A stretch of 64,000 nt of DNA from a candidate division KSB1 bacterium (GCA_016214895.1 JACRMR010000003.1:124001-188000), one strand, 5' to 3'; counted from the stretch's first letter, positions 18,520 through 27,820 are shown. The notes: generated from the letters alone by a model not told the origin. Made by a program: numbers and translations.

Positions 18520-18968
18520 CGTGCCCCGCTCGGAACTTCTTCGCCGCGCGGGGTGCCCTCACCCCGCCGCAATCGGTCTTCGGAATTTCAATTTCCAATT
18601 TTGGATTTCCGCCGTGCCGGGCTGTCGGGGCCGATTGCATCGCCCGCTTCGCGCCCCCGCGGGTACTTCTTGCCGCGGCATGTCTCTTGAGCATTGACAT
18701 GCCCGCAATCGGTCTTCGGAACTTCAATTTTCAATTTCCAATTTTGGATTTCCGCCGTGCCGGGCTGTCGGGGCCGATTGCATCGCCCGTTAGAACCCTT
18801 GACCATCGCCGCATCCGGCTGATCGCTTTCGCACTCCATCCCCCCTTTCAAGGGGGGATCATAGGGGGGTGTCGGGTCTTTCGGAACTCGGTTCTGGATT
18901 TTTGATTCTCGGACACGAGCACGGGCGCCCCTTTCGAGACGCCCGAGTCCTGCAACCAGAAATTCAGA
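18520..18968 (+). repeat. Intergenic hairpin cluster with H5, H6 and H11 plus AT-rich tracts
   Basis: Holds an H5-like half (GACGTGCCCCGCTCGG), an H6 framed hairpin at about 18548-18585 (GCGGGGTGCCCTCACCCCGC followed by CGCAATCGG), two copies of an AT-rich tract (ACTTCAATTTTCAATTTCC), and an H11 hairpin near 18838-18870 (CCCCCCTTTCAAGGGGGG then ATCATAGGGGGG). The core 18610-18751 is duplicated at 21680-21822. No gene is present here. Confidence 0.85.
18610..18751 (+). repeat. Long direct repeat, copy A (about 142 bp)
   Basis: Runs from GCCGTGCCGGGCTGTCGGGG through CCGATTGCATCGCCCGCTTC, a GCATGTC..GACATGC hairpin, and the AT-rich tract to TTTTGGATTT. Copy B at 21680-21822 differs at only a handful of positions. 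A partial third copy starts again at 18752. The two full copies lie in the same orientation on either side of the two leftward secreted-protein genes. Confidence 0.85.
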
Positions 18969-20429
18969 TCACCATTTCGGTGGCGGCGCTTCGGAGGCCA
19001 TCGGCAATCGAAACGTCGAGAACGCCGTCGTGTTCACGGTCACATAGTAGAACTGTTTCGGTGAAGCGGCCACGGCACCCACATCCGTATAGGAGAGCGA
19101 GTCCGAGCTCCCGATATTGGAGTAGGTTCCCGCGACCTCGCCGCTGCGATAGACGTTGAACGGCGTGTGATCGGGATTGGCGATCCACGACAACACGATG
19201 TTGTTGCCCTGCGGCTTGATCACAAGCACGGGTCCGACCACGAACGTATCGAGTAGCGTGATCGACCAGTTGCCGAGTTCATCGCGGAAGCGGATGCCGA
19301 ACAGGTGCACACCCGTGGGCACGCCCGTGATATAGAACGCCGCGTCTTCGTTCAGTTCATCCCACGCGCTGTCCTGTGGCAAGAGCACTTGCATGCCGTT
19401 GCCGATGCCGGGATCGACATTAACAAACCACTCGGCGGCGGTGAGTCGGGCGTTGCCGCGCGGTCCGACGCCGGTCCAGACGAAAAACGGTCGGGCTTCG
19501 GTGGGGCCCCACACGCCGGTGTCATCGCGGTAGCGCAGATAAAAGCGATGCGTGCCCGCCGCCGCGTAATGCGCGACGGAATCGAGGAAGTTCACATTCC
19601 AGCCGTCGGCGATGTCGAGCGTCGTCGCGGCGGTGGAATCGACCCAGTACTGCAGGTGCGTGACGATTCGCGGCTCGTAGTCGCTGCCGGGATCATCATG
19701 CAGGAAGAAGTAGCGCGCTTCGGGATTGCTCCAGAGGCCGCGGTCATCGAGGTAGCGCACGGTGAACTTGTGCGAACGGTTCACGGTTAGCGCCGCCGCG
19801 GGGATGAGCGCGGTCCAACTCTCGAACGTCGCATCGGCGAGATCGATCAGCACCGGCGCGTCGTTATCGAAGAAATATTCGAGGTGCGTGATCCGGCGGA
19901 TGCCGTAGCCGCCGTCGTCCGCGTCGCGATGAATAAAGAAGTACCGCGCCTCCGGATTGCTGAGCTCTCCCGTATTCGAGACATAGCGCACGGTGAACTT
20001 ATGTGACGTGTTCAGGGCGAGACCCGTCGTCGGCAACAGCGCCGACCATGTGGCATGATGCTCGTCGGGGATGTCAATCGTGACCGGCGCCTGATTGTCG
20101 AACCAGTATTGCAGGTCATTGACATTCGCCTGATGTTCCAGCGCCGGCTCCGGCTCGAACAGGAAGAACCGCTGCATCAGCGGCGCGCTCCACGGCCCTT
20201 CTTCGGAGCGGTAGCGCAGGAACACGCGATGCGACAGATTCTCGCCGAGGCTGCCCGTGGGCACGAACAGCGCGGAAATCGTGACCGTGTCGGCGGTCGT
20301 GACGGCGATGGGCGTACCGTTGCCCGCTCCCGGATCCGTATTGACGAAGTACTCCGCTTGAGTAATCGTCAGCGCGCACGCAAGCGGCGCCAGCACGGCC
20401 AGCATCGCCAGGATCAGCATGGTTTTCAT
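18969..20429 (-). CDS. Secreted protein with five roughly 80-residue repeats
   Basis: 486 residues from ATG at 20429, chosen because it opens the signal peptide MKTMLILAMLAVLAPLACA; a start at 20450 overlapping the upstream stop (TAATG) would add seven residues and is possible by translational coupling. GGAG lies 11 bases before the chosen start. Five repeats follow, each with a strand (HLEYFFDNDAPV, DLQYWFDNQAPV, AEYFVNTDPGAGNGT), a strand HKFTVRYLDDRGLWSNPEAR and an ending RYFFLH. The C-terminal 75 residues look Fn3-like (NIVLSWIANPDHTPFNVYR ... FYYVTV). No enzyme motif seen, function unknown. It follows the beta-helix gene in one operon; both are bounded by the long direct repeats. Confidence 0.75.
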   Translation of the reverse strand: MKTMLILAMLAVLAPLACALTITQAEYFVNTDPGAGNGTPIAVTTADTVTISALFVPTGSLGENLSHRVFLRYRSEEGPWSAPLMQRFFLFEPEPALEHQANVNDLQYWFDNQAPVTIDIPDEHHATWSALLPTTGLALNTSHKFTVRYVSNTGELSNPEARYFFIHRDADDGGYGIRRITHLEYFFDNDAPVLIDLADATFESWTALIPAAALTVNRSHKFTVRYLDDRGLWSNPEARYFFLHDDPGSDYEPRIVTHLQYWVDSTAATTLDIADGWNVNFLDSVAHYAAAGTHRFYLRYRDDTGVWGPTEARPFFVWTGVGPRGNARLTAAEWFVNVDPGIGNGMQVLLPQDSAWDELNEDAAFYITGVPTGVHLFGIRFRDELGNWSITLLDTFVVGPVLVIKPQGNNIVLSWIANPDHTPFNVYRSGEVAGTYSNIGSSDSLSYTDVGAVAASPKQFYYVTVNTTAFSTFRLPMASEAPPPKW

Positions 20430-20449
20430 GGGCGGATGAGCTCCGCTCA

Positions 20450-21532
20450 TTAGTAGCGCGGCCCGATCCGGCCCGTCGAACTCACGCCCACGGAATCGCC
20501 GACTTCCACCAGCGGATCGATCGTCAGCGTCAGCGCGAACGGATACGCCGCAATGCCGTGAACCACGAACGGTTTCGGCCCCCCGTAGATGCCGAGATCG
20601 GAGCGCGAGCCGTCCAGATCGAGGACCGACGGGTATCCGGTATTCGTACAGGCCAAGCCTCCCGCCAGCGCGTTCAGGTGCAGGTCGGTCCCCGGATAGC
20701 TGTAATTCGCCCCGGTGGAGTAGGTGACGAACGGATTGTCACCGCCCAGCGCGATGTTGTTCGTGAAGAAGGCGTTGAACGCGGGCGCGCTGTTGTCCGT
20801 GGCCGTGTACTCGAAGATACTTCCGGCGGGCAGCGTGCCCCAGGTCGGGCTGTTTTGCCAGTCGAAGCAGATATTGTTCAGTCCGATCACCTGCGCCGTG
20901 CCGACCAGATTGAAGGCATACTGCACGTTGACCCACACGTTGTTGTAGAGCTCAACGGTAGCGCCATGCGCGCCGCTGATCGTATAGCCGGTGTATCCCG
21001 GCAGATAGGTGAACACGGTATTCCGCACGACCAACGGTCCCGCGTTGGCGGTGGCAAATCCCAGCAGGGTAATGCTGCTGTTGCCGAACAGTACGCAGTC
21101 TTCCACGTTCAGGTGGCCCGCATCATAGTAGATACAGCCCGTGCTACTCGAAATGTGGCAGCGCCGGATCGTGATCGAGTCCACCGGTGCGACGGCATAC
21201 AGCGCGTAGTAGCTGGCGTCAACCTTGAAGCCTTCGAACACGCTGCCCGTCGACGTGCCGTAAAACCAGAGGGCATAACTGCCGGTAATCGTCGTATAAT
21301 CCCAACCAGCGCCGATCCAGTGCAGCCTCTTGTAGCTGCCGAAGGAAGCGCTGTAACTGCCCGGTCCGACGACAATCGTATCGCCATTCACGGCGGCATT
21401 GTACGCATCACCCATCGTGGTAAACTGGGCGGCGCCGACAACGGGAGAGACGGTACGGACGGTGGCCTGGGCCAGGTTGCCAGCCGCCAGGGCGGCAAGG
21501 AAAAGTGCGGCGAGTATTGCGCTCAATTTCAT
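20450..21532 (-). CDS. Secreted right-handed beta-helix protein
   Basis: 360 residues. ATG preceded by AGGAGA five bases upstream; signal peptide MKLSAILAALFLAALAAGNLAQA. The opening VRTVSPVVGAAQFTTMGDAY and NGDTIVVGPGSYSASF are typical of the pectate-lyase-like superfamily, followed by short strands stacked in pairs (SITIRRCHISSS, HLNVEDCVLFGNSS, PLVVRNTVFTYL, TVELYNNVWVNV, IGLNNICFDW) and SRSDLGIYGGP near the end. The C-terminus is short, with only a fragment of the usual terminal module, ending GRIGPRY. Catalytic Asp/Lys clusters of true lyases are not evident, so a binding or structural role is as likely as a hydrolase. First gene of a two-gene leftward operon. Confidence 0.78.
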   Translation of the reverse strand: MKLSAILAALFLAALAAGNLAQATVRTVSPVVGAAQFTTMGDAYNAAVNGDTIVVGPGSYSASFGSYKRLHWIGAGWDYTTITGSYALWFYGTSTGSVFEGFKVDASYYALYAVAPVDSITIRRCHISSSTGCIYYDAGHLNVEDCVLFGNSSITLLGFATANAGPLVVRNTVFTYLPGYTGYTISGAHGATVELYNNVWVNVQYAFNLVGTAQVIGLNNICFDWQNSPTWGTLPAGSIFEYTATDNSAPAFNAFFTNNIALGGDNPFVTYSTGANYSYPGTDLHLNALAGGLACTNTGYPSVLDLDGSRSDLGIYGGPKPFVVHGIAAYPFALTLTIDPLVEVGDSVGVSSTGRIGPRY

Positions 21533-22076
21533 CGGATCTCCTCTCGATTCCGGGTCACATCAGGTCAGGGTCAGAACAGTTTTGTTCCACATTACAGGAA
21601 ACCGCAAATATAAGCAGAAGATTCCCCAAACGCAAGTCACATATCTGCCTCTTCACCAAATTTGCGTCTTTGCGCGTCTTCCGCCGTGGCGGGCTATCGG
21701 GGCCGATTGCATCGCCCGCTTCGCGCCCCCGCGGGTACTTCTTGCCGCGGCATGTCTCTTGAGCATTGACATGCCCGGAATCGGTTCTCGGAACTTCAAT
21801 TTTCAATTTCCAATTTTGGATTTTCCTGCGGCAGCCCGTCTCTTTCGCTGTTGACGTGCCCCGCTCGGAACTTTTTCGCCGAGCGGGGTGCCCTCACCCC
21901 GCCGGAATCAGAGCGAGTCGCATTGAATTTGTGAGCCCCTTCTCAGATTCCGGGCACCCGGGGACGCCCGCCTCGGCGAATTCACCTTTGGGCAACGAGC
22001 GCCGCACAGCCGTGCGCGACCTGCCTGTTCGCTTTTTCGCATCTTCGTTTTCTTCTTCAACCTCGGAGGACCAACC
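21533..22076. repeat. Intergenic region with long direct repeat copy B and H6-type hairpins
   Basis: 21545-21660 is relatively AT-rich and should hold the promoter of the leftward operon. 21680-21822 is copy B of the 142-bp direct repeat found at 18610-18751. Then an H5 remnant, an H6 framed hairpin near 21876-21908 (CGCCGAGCGGGGTGCCCTCA arm, CCCCGCCGGAATC end) and GC-rich sequence without recognisable elements until the GGAGG before 22077. No gene is seen. Confidence 0.8.
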
Positions 22077-25000
22077 ATGAATCGCTGGGTCATGATTCTG
22101 CTAACGGTGGCCTCAACACTTGCTTACGGCACACCGCTGCAATGGGACGAGCCGGGAATTACCGTTCGCACCGGCACATTTTTGCGATCGGAAGGCAGCG
22201 TCTCCCGCGCGGATGGCACGACGCTGCTGATTTGGACGGACGCCCGTCGCGGCGATCGCGACGTTTGGGTACAAATGCTCTCGCCGCAAGGCCAACCGCT
22301 CTGGACGCCCGGCGGGGTGTGCCTGTCTGGTGCTTCGGGCGTGACCGATGACCGCCCCGTCGCGGCGGATGTCGGCGACGGCTGGGTGCTGAGCTGGGGC
22401 GGGAGCACGGACACGCACTGGGGCGGCATTTGGTCGCAGAAGATCAGCGATGCGGGGGCGCTGGTGTGGGGCGCCGAACCCGTGCACATTTTCGACAATA
22501 CGAGCCCGGCGAATATCCGGCTCGCCAAAGCTCAGGCTGGCGGCGCATTTCTGGTTTGGACAGACAATTGGAGTTCTGGACAAATCCTCGCGCAGCACGT
22601 GAACAGTATAGGTACATTGTGGCCGGAACCCCTTGCGATTTCTCCGGCCGGGAGCTATGCGGAACTCGGGTCGTTGGTTTCCGACCTCAGTGGCAATGTC
22701 CTGATCGGTTGGAACACCGTCTCCGGAAACCCTAATCCCGGTGATCCGCGCGTCACCAAGCTCACCGCCGACGGCCAATTTCCGTGGGGTGAATCCGGCG
22801 TCGCGCTCGAACAAAGTCCCGGATATGAATTTGGAGTGCAGCTGACTCCCGACGCGTTCGGCGGAGCGTATGCGATCTGGAGCGGTGATCGCGGCCTTGC
22901 CGAGCCGCACATTCTTGCCCAGCGTCTGAACTCCAACGGGGAAGCACAGTGGGCGGTCGGTGGCGTACCGGTCTGTGCTGCCGAGCAGCTCTCCTCCCGC
23001 TATGTCCCCCGCGCCACCGCGCTAAGCATCATGATGGACTCCTTCGATGGCCTGCTCGTCGCCTGGACCGACACCCGCGCTACGCAATATGCCAGCGAGC
23101 TCTGGGCGCAAAAACTCTCCGGCGACGGCGTTCCGCAATGGGCGACCGACGGCCTCCGCGTCTGCGGCGATGGCGAAGCCGGTGAGTGGGCGCATGATCG
23201 CTGGGATCCGGCGCTGAGTAGCGACGGGCTGGGCGGCGCGGTTCTGTGTTGGACGGACGTACGCGAGAACTGGGATTGGGCAAACACTCAGCTCTATGCG
23301 GCGCGCCTCGACGGTGCCGGTGAATTTGTCTGGGGCGACGGTTGCGGAATACCGCTGGCCACATTGCCGGGTCAACAACAGGAATCGTCGCTCGTGCTGC
23401 AAGGCGACCGGCTGCTCGCCGCATGGGAAGACGTTCAAGCTCCGCTCGAGTCGGTTCGCATTCAGCGCCTCAGTGTGTCCGACGGCGAGCGCGAATTCGC
23501 GGAAGCGGGTCTGGTGATGACCGGCGGCAATGTTGGTGAACCCATGAATGTTTCCGCGGCGACTCTTGGCGGACATCACGTCGCCCTCTTCTGGAGCGAC
23601 ACTCGCGGACAGAGTTTCCAGCCGCAGCCCTATTACGCGGTGGTGGACTCCAGCGGGGAGCAGCTCGGACCCGTGGACGGTGCGCGCATCGCGCCCGGCC
23701 TCGAACTCGCTTACGGCACCTATCACGCCCCGTCAGCCTGTCTGGATGGCGACGGCGGAGCGTTCGCGCTGTGGTCGGCTATTTCCGAATCCGGCGACGC
23801 GCGATATTATCTGAGCCATATCGACCAGAATGGCAATCTGCTCTCGGACCCTGCGGGGACTCCCGTCTGGCACGAACCGGGCTTTTATGACCAAATCTTG
23901 GGTGCCTGTATCTCCGATGGCGCTGGCGGCTGCTTCGTCGCCTGGTCGGGATTTGATCAGGATTTCGCCCTCGATGTTTACGTCATGCGCATGAGTTCTA
24001 CGTGCTATCCGGTGTGGGCCGCTCCCGTGCGTCTGTGGCGTGGCGTTACCCCCGATGACTACCTTGGCGGCCTCGTCTCGACTCCCGATGGTTGCATCGC
24101 CTACTGGACCTCCGGTGCGACCGCGGAGCACAACATTTCCGCCGCGAAGCTGCTGCGCGACGGCACCGTGGCGTGGGACCGCGATGTCTGCGACGCGGTC
24201 AACCAGCAGAACGAGCCGCTGGCGGTGACCGACTACGCAGGCGGCGCCTATTTCGTGTGGCAGGACCATCGCATCGTTGGCCAGTCAGATATCTTTCTCC
24301 AGCATCTGGCCAATGACGGCACCGACTATCTGGCGGACAACGGAATTCATGTGCCCGGGGTTTCCGTCGGCACGTCGATTCACCCCGCGCTGGCCGTGAC
24401 CACGGCGGGCCACCTCTACGTAGCCTGGGAAGACTTCCGCGGCGGCGAGCAGACTCGTGCCTATGCGCAAAAGCTTACCTCCGCCGCTGAACCGCTATGG
24501 GAATCCGCGGGGCGCGCCCTCGGTCCGGTGACAGCGGATTTGTCCGGGGGAACCCTCCGCATCTCCGCCGATGATGCTCATGGCCTGCTCGCCGTTTGGT
24601 CCGCCTTCACGGGCGAGTCCGTGGACCTCCTCGGCGAATACTTCGACGCCGCGGGCAATCCCAAGTCGAACTTCTGGCAGAATCACGACGCGGTGATTGC
24701 CGGCGGGCCATTCTATCAACACGGTCCCGTCCTCGTTCCCGACGGCACACACGGCTTCGTCGTCGCCTACCTGCACGAGTATATTGCCGACGACGACAAT
24801 ACCCGTTGCCTTCGCGTCCAGCGCATCCTCGATGGCGATGTCTGGTCCGCCGGGGATCATCGAAATTTCGCCAACGAATTCTCGCTTGAGCAGAACTATC
24901 CGAATCCGTTTAATCCGTCCACGGAGATTTCCTTCACCATTCCGCAGTCCGGCTACGTGACACTCGAAATCTTCGATCTGCTCGGTCGCTCCGTCACGAC

Positions 25001-25136
25001 GTTGGTCAACGAATCCCTGACCGCGGGCCACCACACCCGTCTGTTTGATGCCGCGTCGTTACCTACCGGCGTCTATTTGTATCGCCTCCAATCCGCCGGC
25101 CTGAGCAGTGTCAAAAAGCTGATCCTGCTCCGGTAG
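22077..25136 (+). CDS. Secreted propeller-like repeat protein with type IX-like sorting domain
   Basis: 1019 residues; ATG with GGAGG eight bases upstream; signal peptide MNRWVMILLTVASTLAYG. Residues 20-900 consist of repeats of about 45-55 residues with the pattern (G)LLIWTDARRGDRDVWVQ..DPxGxPLW....G, e.g. LLVAWTDTRATQYASELWAQ (20 residues) and AVLCWTDVRENWDWANTQLY (20), probably beta-propeller blades. The last 85 residues are a classical C-terminal sorting domain: FSLEQNYPNPFNPSTEISF, then LEIFDLLGRSVTTLVN, GVYLYRLQSAG and the end KKLILLR. In characterised FCB relatives this domain directs secretion through the type IX system and surface attachment. None of that machinery is in this window. 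Confidence 0.85.
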   Translation: MNRWVMILLTVASTLAYGTPLQWDEPGITVRTGTFLRSEGSVSRADGTTLLIWTDARRGDRDVWVQMLSPQGQPLWTPGGVCLSGASGVTDDRPVAADVGDGWVLSWGGSTDTHWGGIWSQKISDAGALVWGAEPVHIFDNTSPANIRLAKAQAGGAFLVWTDNWSSGQILAQHVNSIGTLWPEPLAISPAGSYAELGSLVSDLSGNVLIGWNTVSGNPNPGDPRVTKLTADGQFPWGESGVALEQSPGYEFGVQLTPDAFGGAYAIWSGDRGLAEPHILAQRLNSNGEAQWAVGGVPVCAAEQLSSRYVPRATALSIMMDSFDGLLVAWTDTRATQYASELWAQKLSGDGVPQWATDGLRVCGDGEAGEWAHDRWDPALSSDGLGGAVLCWTDVRENWDWANTQLYAARLDGAGEFVWGDGCGIPLATLPGQQQESSLVLQGDRLLAAWEDVQAPLESVRIQRLSVSDGEREFAEAGLVMTGGNVGEPMNVSAATLGGHHVALFWSDTRGQSFQPQPYYAVVDSSGEQLGPVDGARIAPGLELAYGTYHAPSACLDGDGGAFALWSAISESGDARYYLSHIDQNGNLLSDPAGTPVWHEPGFYDQILGACISDGAGGCFVAWSGFDQDFALDVYVMRMSSTCYPVWAAPVRLWRGVTPDDYLGGLVSTPDGCIAYWTSGATAEHNISAAKLLRDGTVAWDRDVCDAVNQQNEPLAVTDYAGGAYFVWQDHRIVGQSDIFLQHLANDGTDYLADNGIHVPGVSVGTSIHPALAVTTAGHLYVAWEDFRGGEQTRAYAQKLTSAAEPLWESAGRALGPVTADLSGGTLRISADDAHGLLAVWSAFTGESVDLLGEYFDAAGNPKSNFWQNHDAVIAGGPFYQHGPVLVPDGTHGFVVAYLHEYIADDDNTRCLRVQRILDGDVWSAGDHRNFANEFSLEQNYPNPFNPSTEISFTIPQSGYVTLEIFDLLGRSVTTLVNESLTAGHHTRLFDAASLPTGVYLYRLQSAGLSSVKKLILLR

Positions 25137-25149
25137 CCGCACAGCGTCT

Positions 25150-25515
25150 CGGTGAGCCCCCCCCCGAATTCCGATTTGGGGGGGCAGGGGGGGGGTCTCG
25201 GAGTCCCCGCCGAGCCGTGCGTCCTCGCGCGGCCGGAATCGGAGTGTCTTGCCGAGCAGGGATTCCTTCCCTGCCGGAATCGGCCTCGGGTCCTTCCCCG
25301 GTCCCCGGGGAAGTTAGATGGGGTCTATTCTTCTTCGCGCATCTTCCGCCGAGCCGTGCGTCCTCGCGCGGCCGGAATCGGAGTGTCTTGCCGAGCAGGG
25401 ATTCCCTCCCTGCCGGAATCGGAATGTCTTGCCGAGCAGGGATTCCTTCCCTGCCGGAATCTCGCTCGACTCTCCCCCCCACAACCCGTGGGGGGGCAGG
25501 GGGGGTCTCGGAGTT
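25150..25515 (+). repeat. Intergenic hairpin cluster: H15, H9, H1, H10, H9, H1, H1, H16-like
   Basis: Order: H15 (C-run, AATTCCGATTT, G-run) at 25157-25197; H9 at about 25207-25240; H1 at 25256-25274 framed by GCCGAG and CGGAATCGG; H10 at 25288-25325; H9 at about 25350-25380; H1 at about 25390-25420 and 25430-25461; then a CCCCCCCCACAACCCGTG hairpin with G-run at 25475-25510. All frames read rightward. No gene lies here. Confidence 0.9.
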
Positions 25516-25542
25516 CCGCGTTCCACTTCTCAAATTTCTTCC

Positions 25543-25932
25543 ATGCTCCCCGACCACATCCTCACTATCCTCGCCGTCCGCGATCTGTCGCGCGCGGTAA
25601 ATTTCTATCGTTCCGCCTTCGACTGGAAGACCGTCGTTGACGTTCCTGTGTATGTGGAGTTCGAGCTTCCCCGCGGCCAACGCCTCGGTCTGTATCAACG
25701 TGAAGCCTTCGCTCGCAACACGGGTCAGTTGCCGGCCTCGGTCGAGCCGGGCCAGTTGACCGGCACGGAAATCTACCTCTATTGTACGGATCCAACTGCC
25801 ACACTCGCGCGTGTAACCACCTTCGGGGGGCGTCTGCTATCGCCGCTAAGCTTGCGCGATTGGGGCGACGAAGCGGCGTACACCGCCGACCCCGACGGTA
25901 ACATCATCGTCCTCGCCCGGCGAGCCACCTGA
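25543..25932 (+). CDS. VOC-family (glyoxalase/bleomycin-resistance-like) protein
   Basis: 129 residues, the normal size of a single-subunit vicinal-oxygen-chelate protein. ATG 25543 chosen because the upstream frame is translated hairpin repeat. Seen: the opening strand LTILAVRDLSRAVNFYRSAF, the paired half IYLYCTDPTATLARV and the closing AAYTADPDGNIIVLA. Two beta-alpha-beta-beta-beta halves are present. The metal ligands are unclear: the N-terminal ILAV strand has no His at the usual position and the final strand lacks the Glu of FxDPDGxxxEL (it has NIIVL), so metal-dependent catalysis is doubtful. Substrate unknown. Hairpin clusters on both sides separate it from its neighbours. Confidence 0.8.
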   Translation: MLPDHILTILAVRDLSRAVNFYRSAFDWKTVVDVPVYVEFELPRGQRLGLYQREAFARNTGQLPASVEPGQLTGTEIYLYCTDPTATLARVTTFGGRLLSPLSLRDWGDEAAYTADPDGNIIVLARRAT

Positions 25933-25949
25933 CCGCGAGGCTCGCCGGA

Positions 25950-26300
25950 ATCTCGCCTCGCCGAGCCGTGCGTCCTCGCGCGGCCGGAATCGGAGAGACA
26001 CCCCGAGCAGGGATTCCTTCCCTGCCGGAATCCGCTTCGGGTCCTTCCCCGGTCTCCGGGGAAGTTAGATGGGGTCTTCTCTTTCGCGGCCTGTGTCTTT
26101 CTTCGCCGCGGCATATGTCTTCATATGCCCGGAATCGGGATCTTCTTCGCCGAGCCGTGCGTCCTCGCGCGGCCGGAATCCGTTTCGGGTCCTTCCCCGG
26201 TCTCCGGGGAAGTTAGATGGGGTCTTCTCTTTCGCGGCACGTGTCTTCTTCGCGGCGGCACGTCTCTGGAGTCATTGACGTGCCCCGCTCGGCTTCTGCT
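25950..26300 (+). repeat. Intergenic hairpin cluster: H9, H1, H10, H3-like, H9, H10, H5
   Basis: H9 at about 25960-25990; H1 at about 26000-26032; H10 at about 26037-26076; an H3 variant GCATATGTCTTCATATGC framed by CGCCGCG and CCGGAATCGG at about 26105-26137; H9 at 26146-26180; H10 at 26186-26224; an H5 type (GCACGTC ... GACGTGC with CCCGCTCGG) at 26240-26290. Followed by TTTCACGTTTCACGTTTTCG, the AT-rich tract before aceF. No gene is present. Confidence 0.88.
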
Positions 26301-26327
26301 TTCACGTTTCACGTTTTCGGAGTTCCA

Positions 26328-27545
26328 ATGACCATTGAGGTTCAACTTCCCGAACTCGGGGAGAACATCGAGCGCGGCGACATTGTAAAATGGCTGGTCG
26401 CCGTCGGCGATCTCGTGCAGGCCGACCAGCCCATTGTCGAAATCGAAACCGGCAAGGCCGTCGTCGAAGTCCCATCCACGCAAGCGGGCCGTGTGACTCG
26501 CTTGCATTTTGAAGAAGGCGACGCGGCCAATGTCGGTGACGTCATGATTTCGCTCGATAGTGATCTCGCGGCCACCGTCGCGCCTGCACCCGCTGTGAAG
26601 TCTGCGCCCAAATCCATGCCCAAGCCCGCGCCATCACCCGCGCCGGTCCTCGGTCCTCAGCACGGCGATACGAGTCTGCTCCCCGCGACTCCGGTCGTGA
26701 AGCGCATGGCGCGCGAAGCCGGGATCGATCTGGTCGCGATTCACGGCAGCGGCCCCGGCGGTCGCATCACGCCTGCCGATCTGCTCACGCACGGTGCCGC
26801 GCCGGCACCATCGCCGGCCGGAATCAAACTGCCCGACTTCAATCTGTGGGGCGCTACCGAGCGCAAGCCGTTGACCGCCGTGCGTCGCGCCGTCGCCGAC
26901 CATCTTTCGCGCTCGTGGGCGAACACTCCGCAAGTCACGCAGTTCGACAAAGCCGACATCACGCAGCTTGAGGCTCTGCGCAAGCAAACGGCTCCGCAGG
27001 CCGCAGCGCGCGGCGGCAAGCTCACGCTGACCGCGCTCGCGTTGAAAGTTTGCGCCGTCGCGCTGACGAAGTTTCCGCACTTCAACGCCAGCCTCGATCT
27101 CGCCGGTAATGCCGTGATCTTGAAACAGTATGTGAACATCGGCGTCGCTGTCGATACCGACCGCGGTCTGCTCGTTCCCGTCGTGCGCGACTGCCATCGC
27201 AAAGGCATTCTCGATCTCTCGGTCGATCTCGCGCAACTCTCCGCGCGCGCTCGCCAGGCCCAATTGAGCGTCGAGGAGATGCAAGGCGGCTGCTTTTCGA
27301 TTTCCAATCTCGGCGGCATCGGCGGCGTCGGCTTTTCGCCCATCGTCAACGGTCCCGAAGTCGCGATTCTCGGTCTGTCCCGCGCCGTCCTCGAGCCCGT
27401 CTGGAACGGCGAGCAATTCGCGCCGCGCCTGTTGCTCCCGCTCGCGCTGTCCTACGATCATCGCTGGATCGACGGCGCCGCCGCCGCGCACTTCCTCCGC
27501 TTCATCTGCGAAGCTTTCGAGCAACCGCTGCTACTATCGCTATAG
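26328..27545 (+). CDS. aceF: Dihydrolipoamide acetyltransferase (pyruvate dehydrogenase E2)
   Basis: 405 residues with one lipoyl domain. ATG 26328 chosen (GGAG five bases upstream); the 37-residue upstream extension is translated hairpin DNA. Order: lipoyl domain 1-80 with Lys43 in VEIETGKAVVEVPS; a Pro/Ala-rich swinging linker 83-115; peripheral subunit-binding domain about 117-153 (TPVVKRMAREAGIDL ... GRITPADLL); catalytic domain from about 190, with SISNLGGIGGVGFSPIVN and the active-site HRWIDG (His378, Asp382). It transfers the acetyl group from E1 to CoA in the cytoplasm. Partner of the aceE product; a separate lpd must lie elsewhere. Length is typical of single-lipoyl E2. Confidence 0.95.
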   Translation: MTIEVQLPELGENIERGDIVKWLVAVGDLVQADQPIVEIETGKAVVEVPSTQAGRVTRLHFEEGDAANVGDVMISLDSDLAATVAPAPAVKSAPKSMPKPAPSPAPVLGPQHGDTSLLPATPVVKRMAREAGIDLVAIHGSGPGGRITPADLLTHGAAPAPSPAGIKLPDFNLWGATERKPLTAVRRAVADHLSRSWANTPQVTQFDKADITQLEALRKQTAPQAAARGGKLTLTALALKVCAVALTKFPHFNASLDLAGNAVILKQYVNIGVAVDTDRGLLVPVVRDCHRKGILDLSVDLAQLSARARQAQLSVEEMQGGCFSISNLGGIGGVGFSPIVNGPEVAILGLSRAVLEPVWNGEQFAPRLLLPLALSYDHRWIDGAAAAHFLRFICEAFEQPLLLSL

Positions 27546-27564
27546 CCCGCTCATTGCCGGAATA

Positions 27565-27790
27565 AGCCGTCTTCGCCGCGGCATGTGTCTTCACATGCCC
27601 GGCATCGGGATCTTGTTCGCCGCGCGGGGTGCCCTCACCCCGCCGGAATCTCGCTTCGCCGAGCCGTGCGTCCTCGCGCGGCCGGGATCGGAGCGTCCCC
27701 CCGTCTTCGCCGCGGCATGTGTCTCCACATGCCCGGCATCGGGATCTTCTTCCCCGCGCGGGTTGTCTTCAACCCGCCAGCATCGTTTCG
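27565..27790 (+). repeat. Intergenic hairpin cluster: H3, H6, H9, H3, H8
   Basis: H3 near 27574-27607 (GCATGTGTCTTCACATGC, frames CGCCGCG and CCGGCATCGG), H6 near 27616-27650, H9 near 27655-27690, H3 variant GCATGTGTCTCCACATGC near 27714-27745, H8 near 27754-27784 (GCGGGTTGTCTTCAACCCGC). The stems differ completely while the frames stay alike, so this cluster displays the modular design well. Confidence 0.9.
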
Positions 27791-27820
27791 GGCGCACCGC
27801 TTTCGCCAATCCCGCACCTC

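Noticed and set aside
20558-21613. 351-residue frame on the + strand
   Set aside because: Antisense to the beta-helix gene, which has a signal peptide and good ribosome site.
26217-26327. N-terminal extension of aceF
   Set aside because: The 37 extra residues are translated H10/H5 hairpin DNA; the lipoyl domain starts at the ATG at 26328, which has its own ribosome site.
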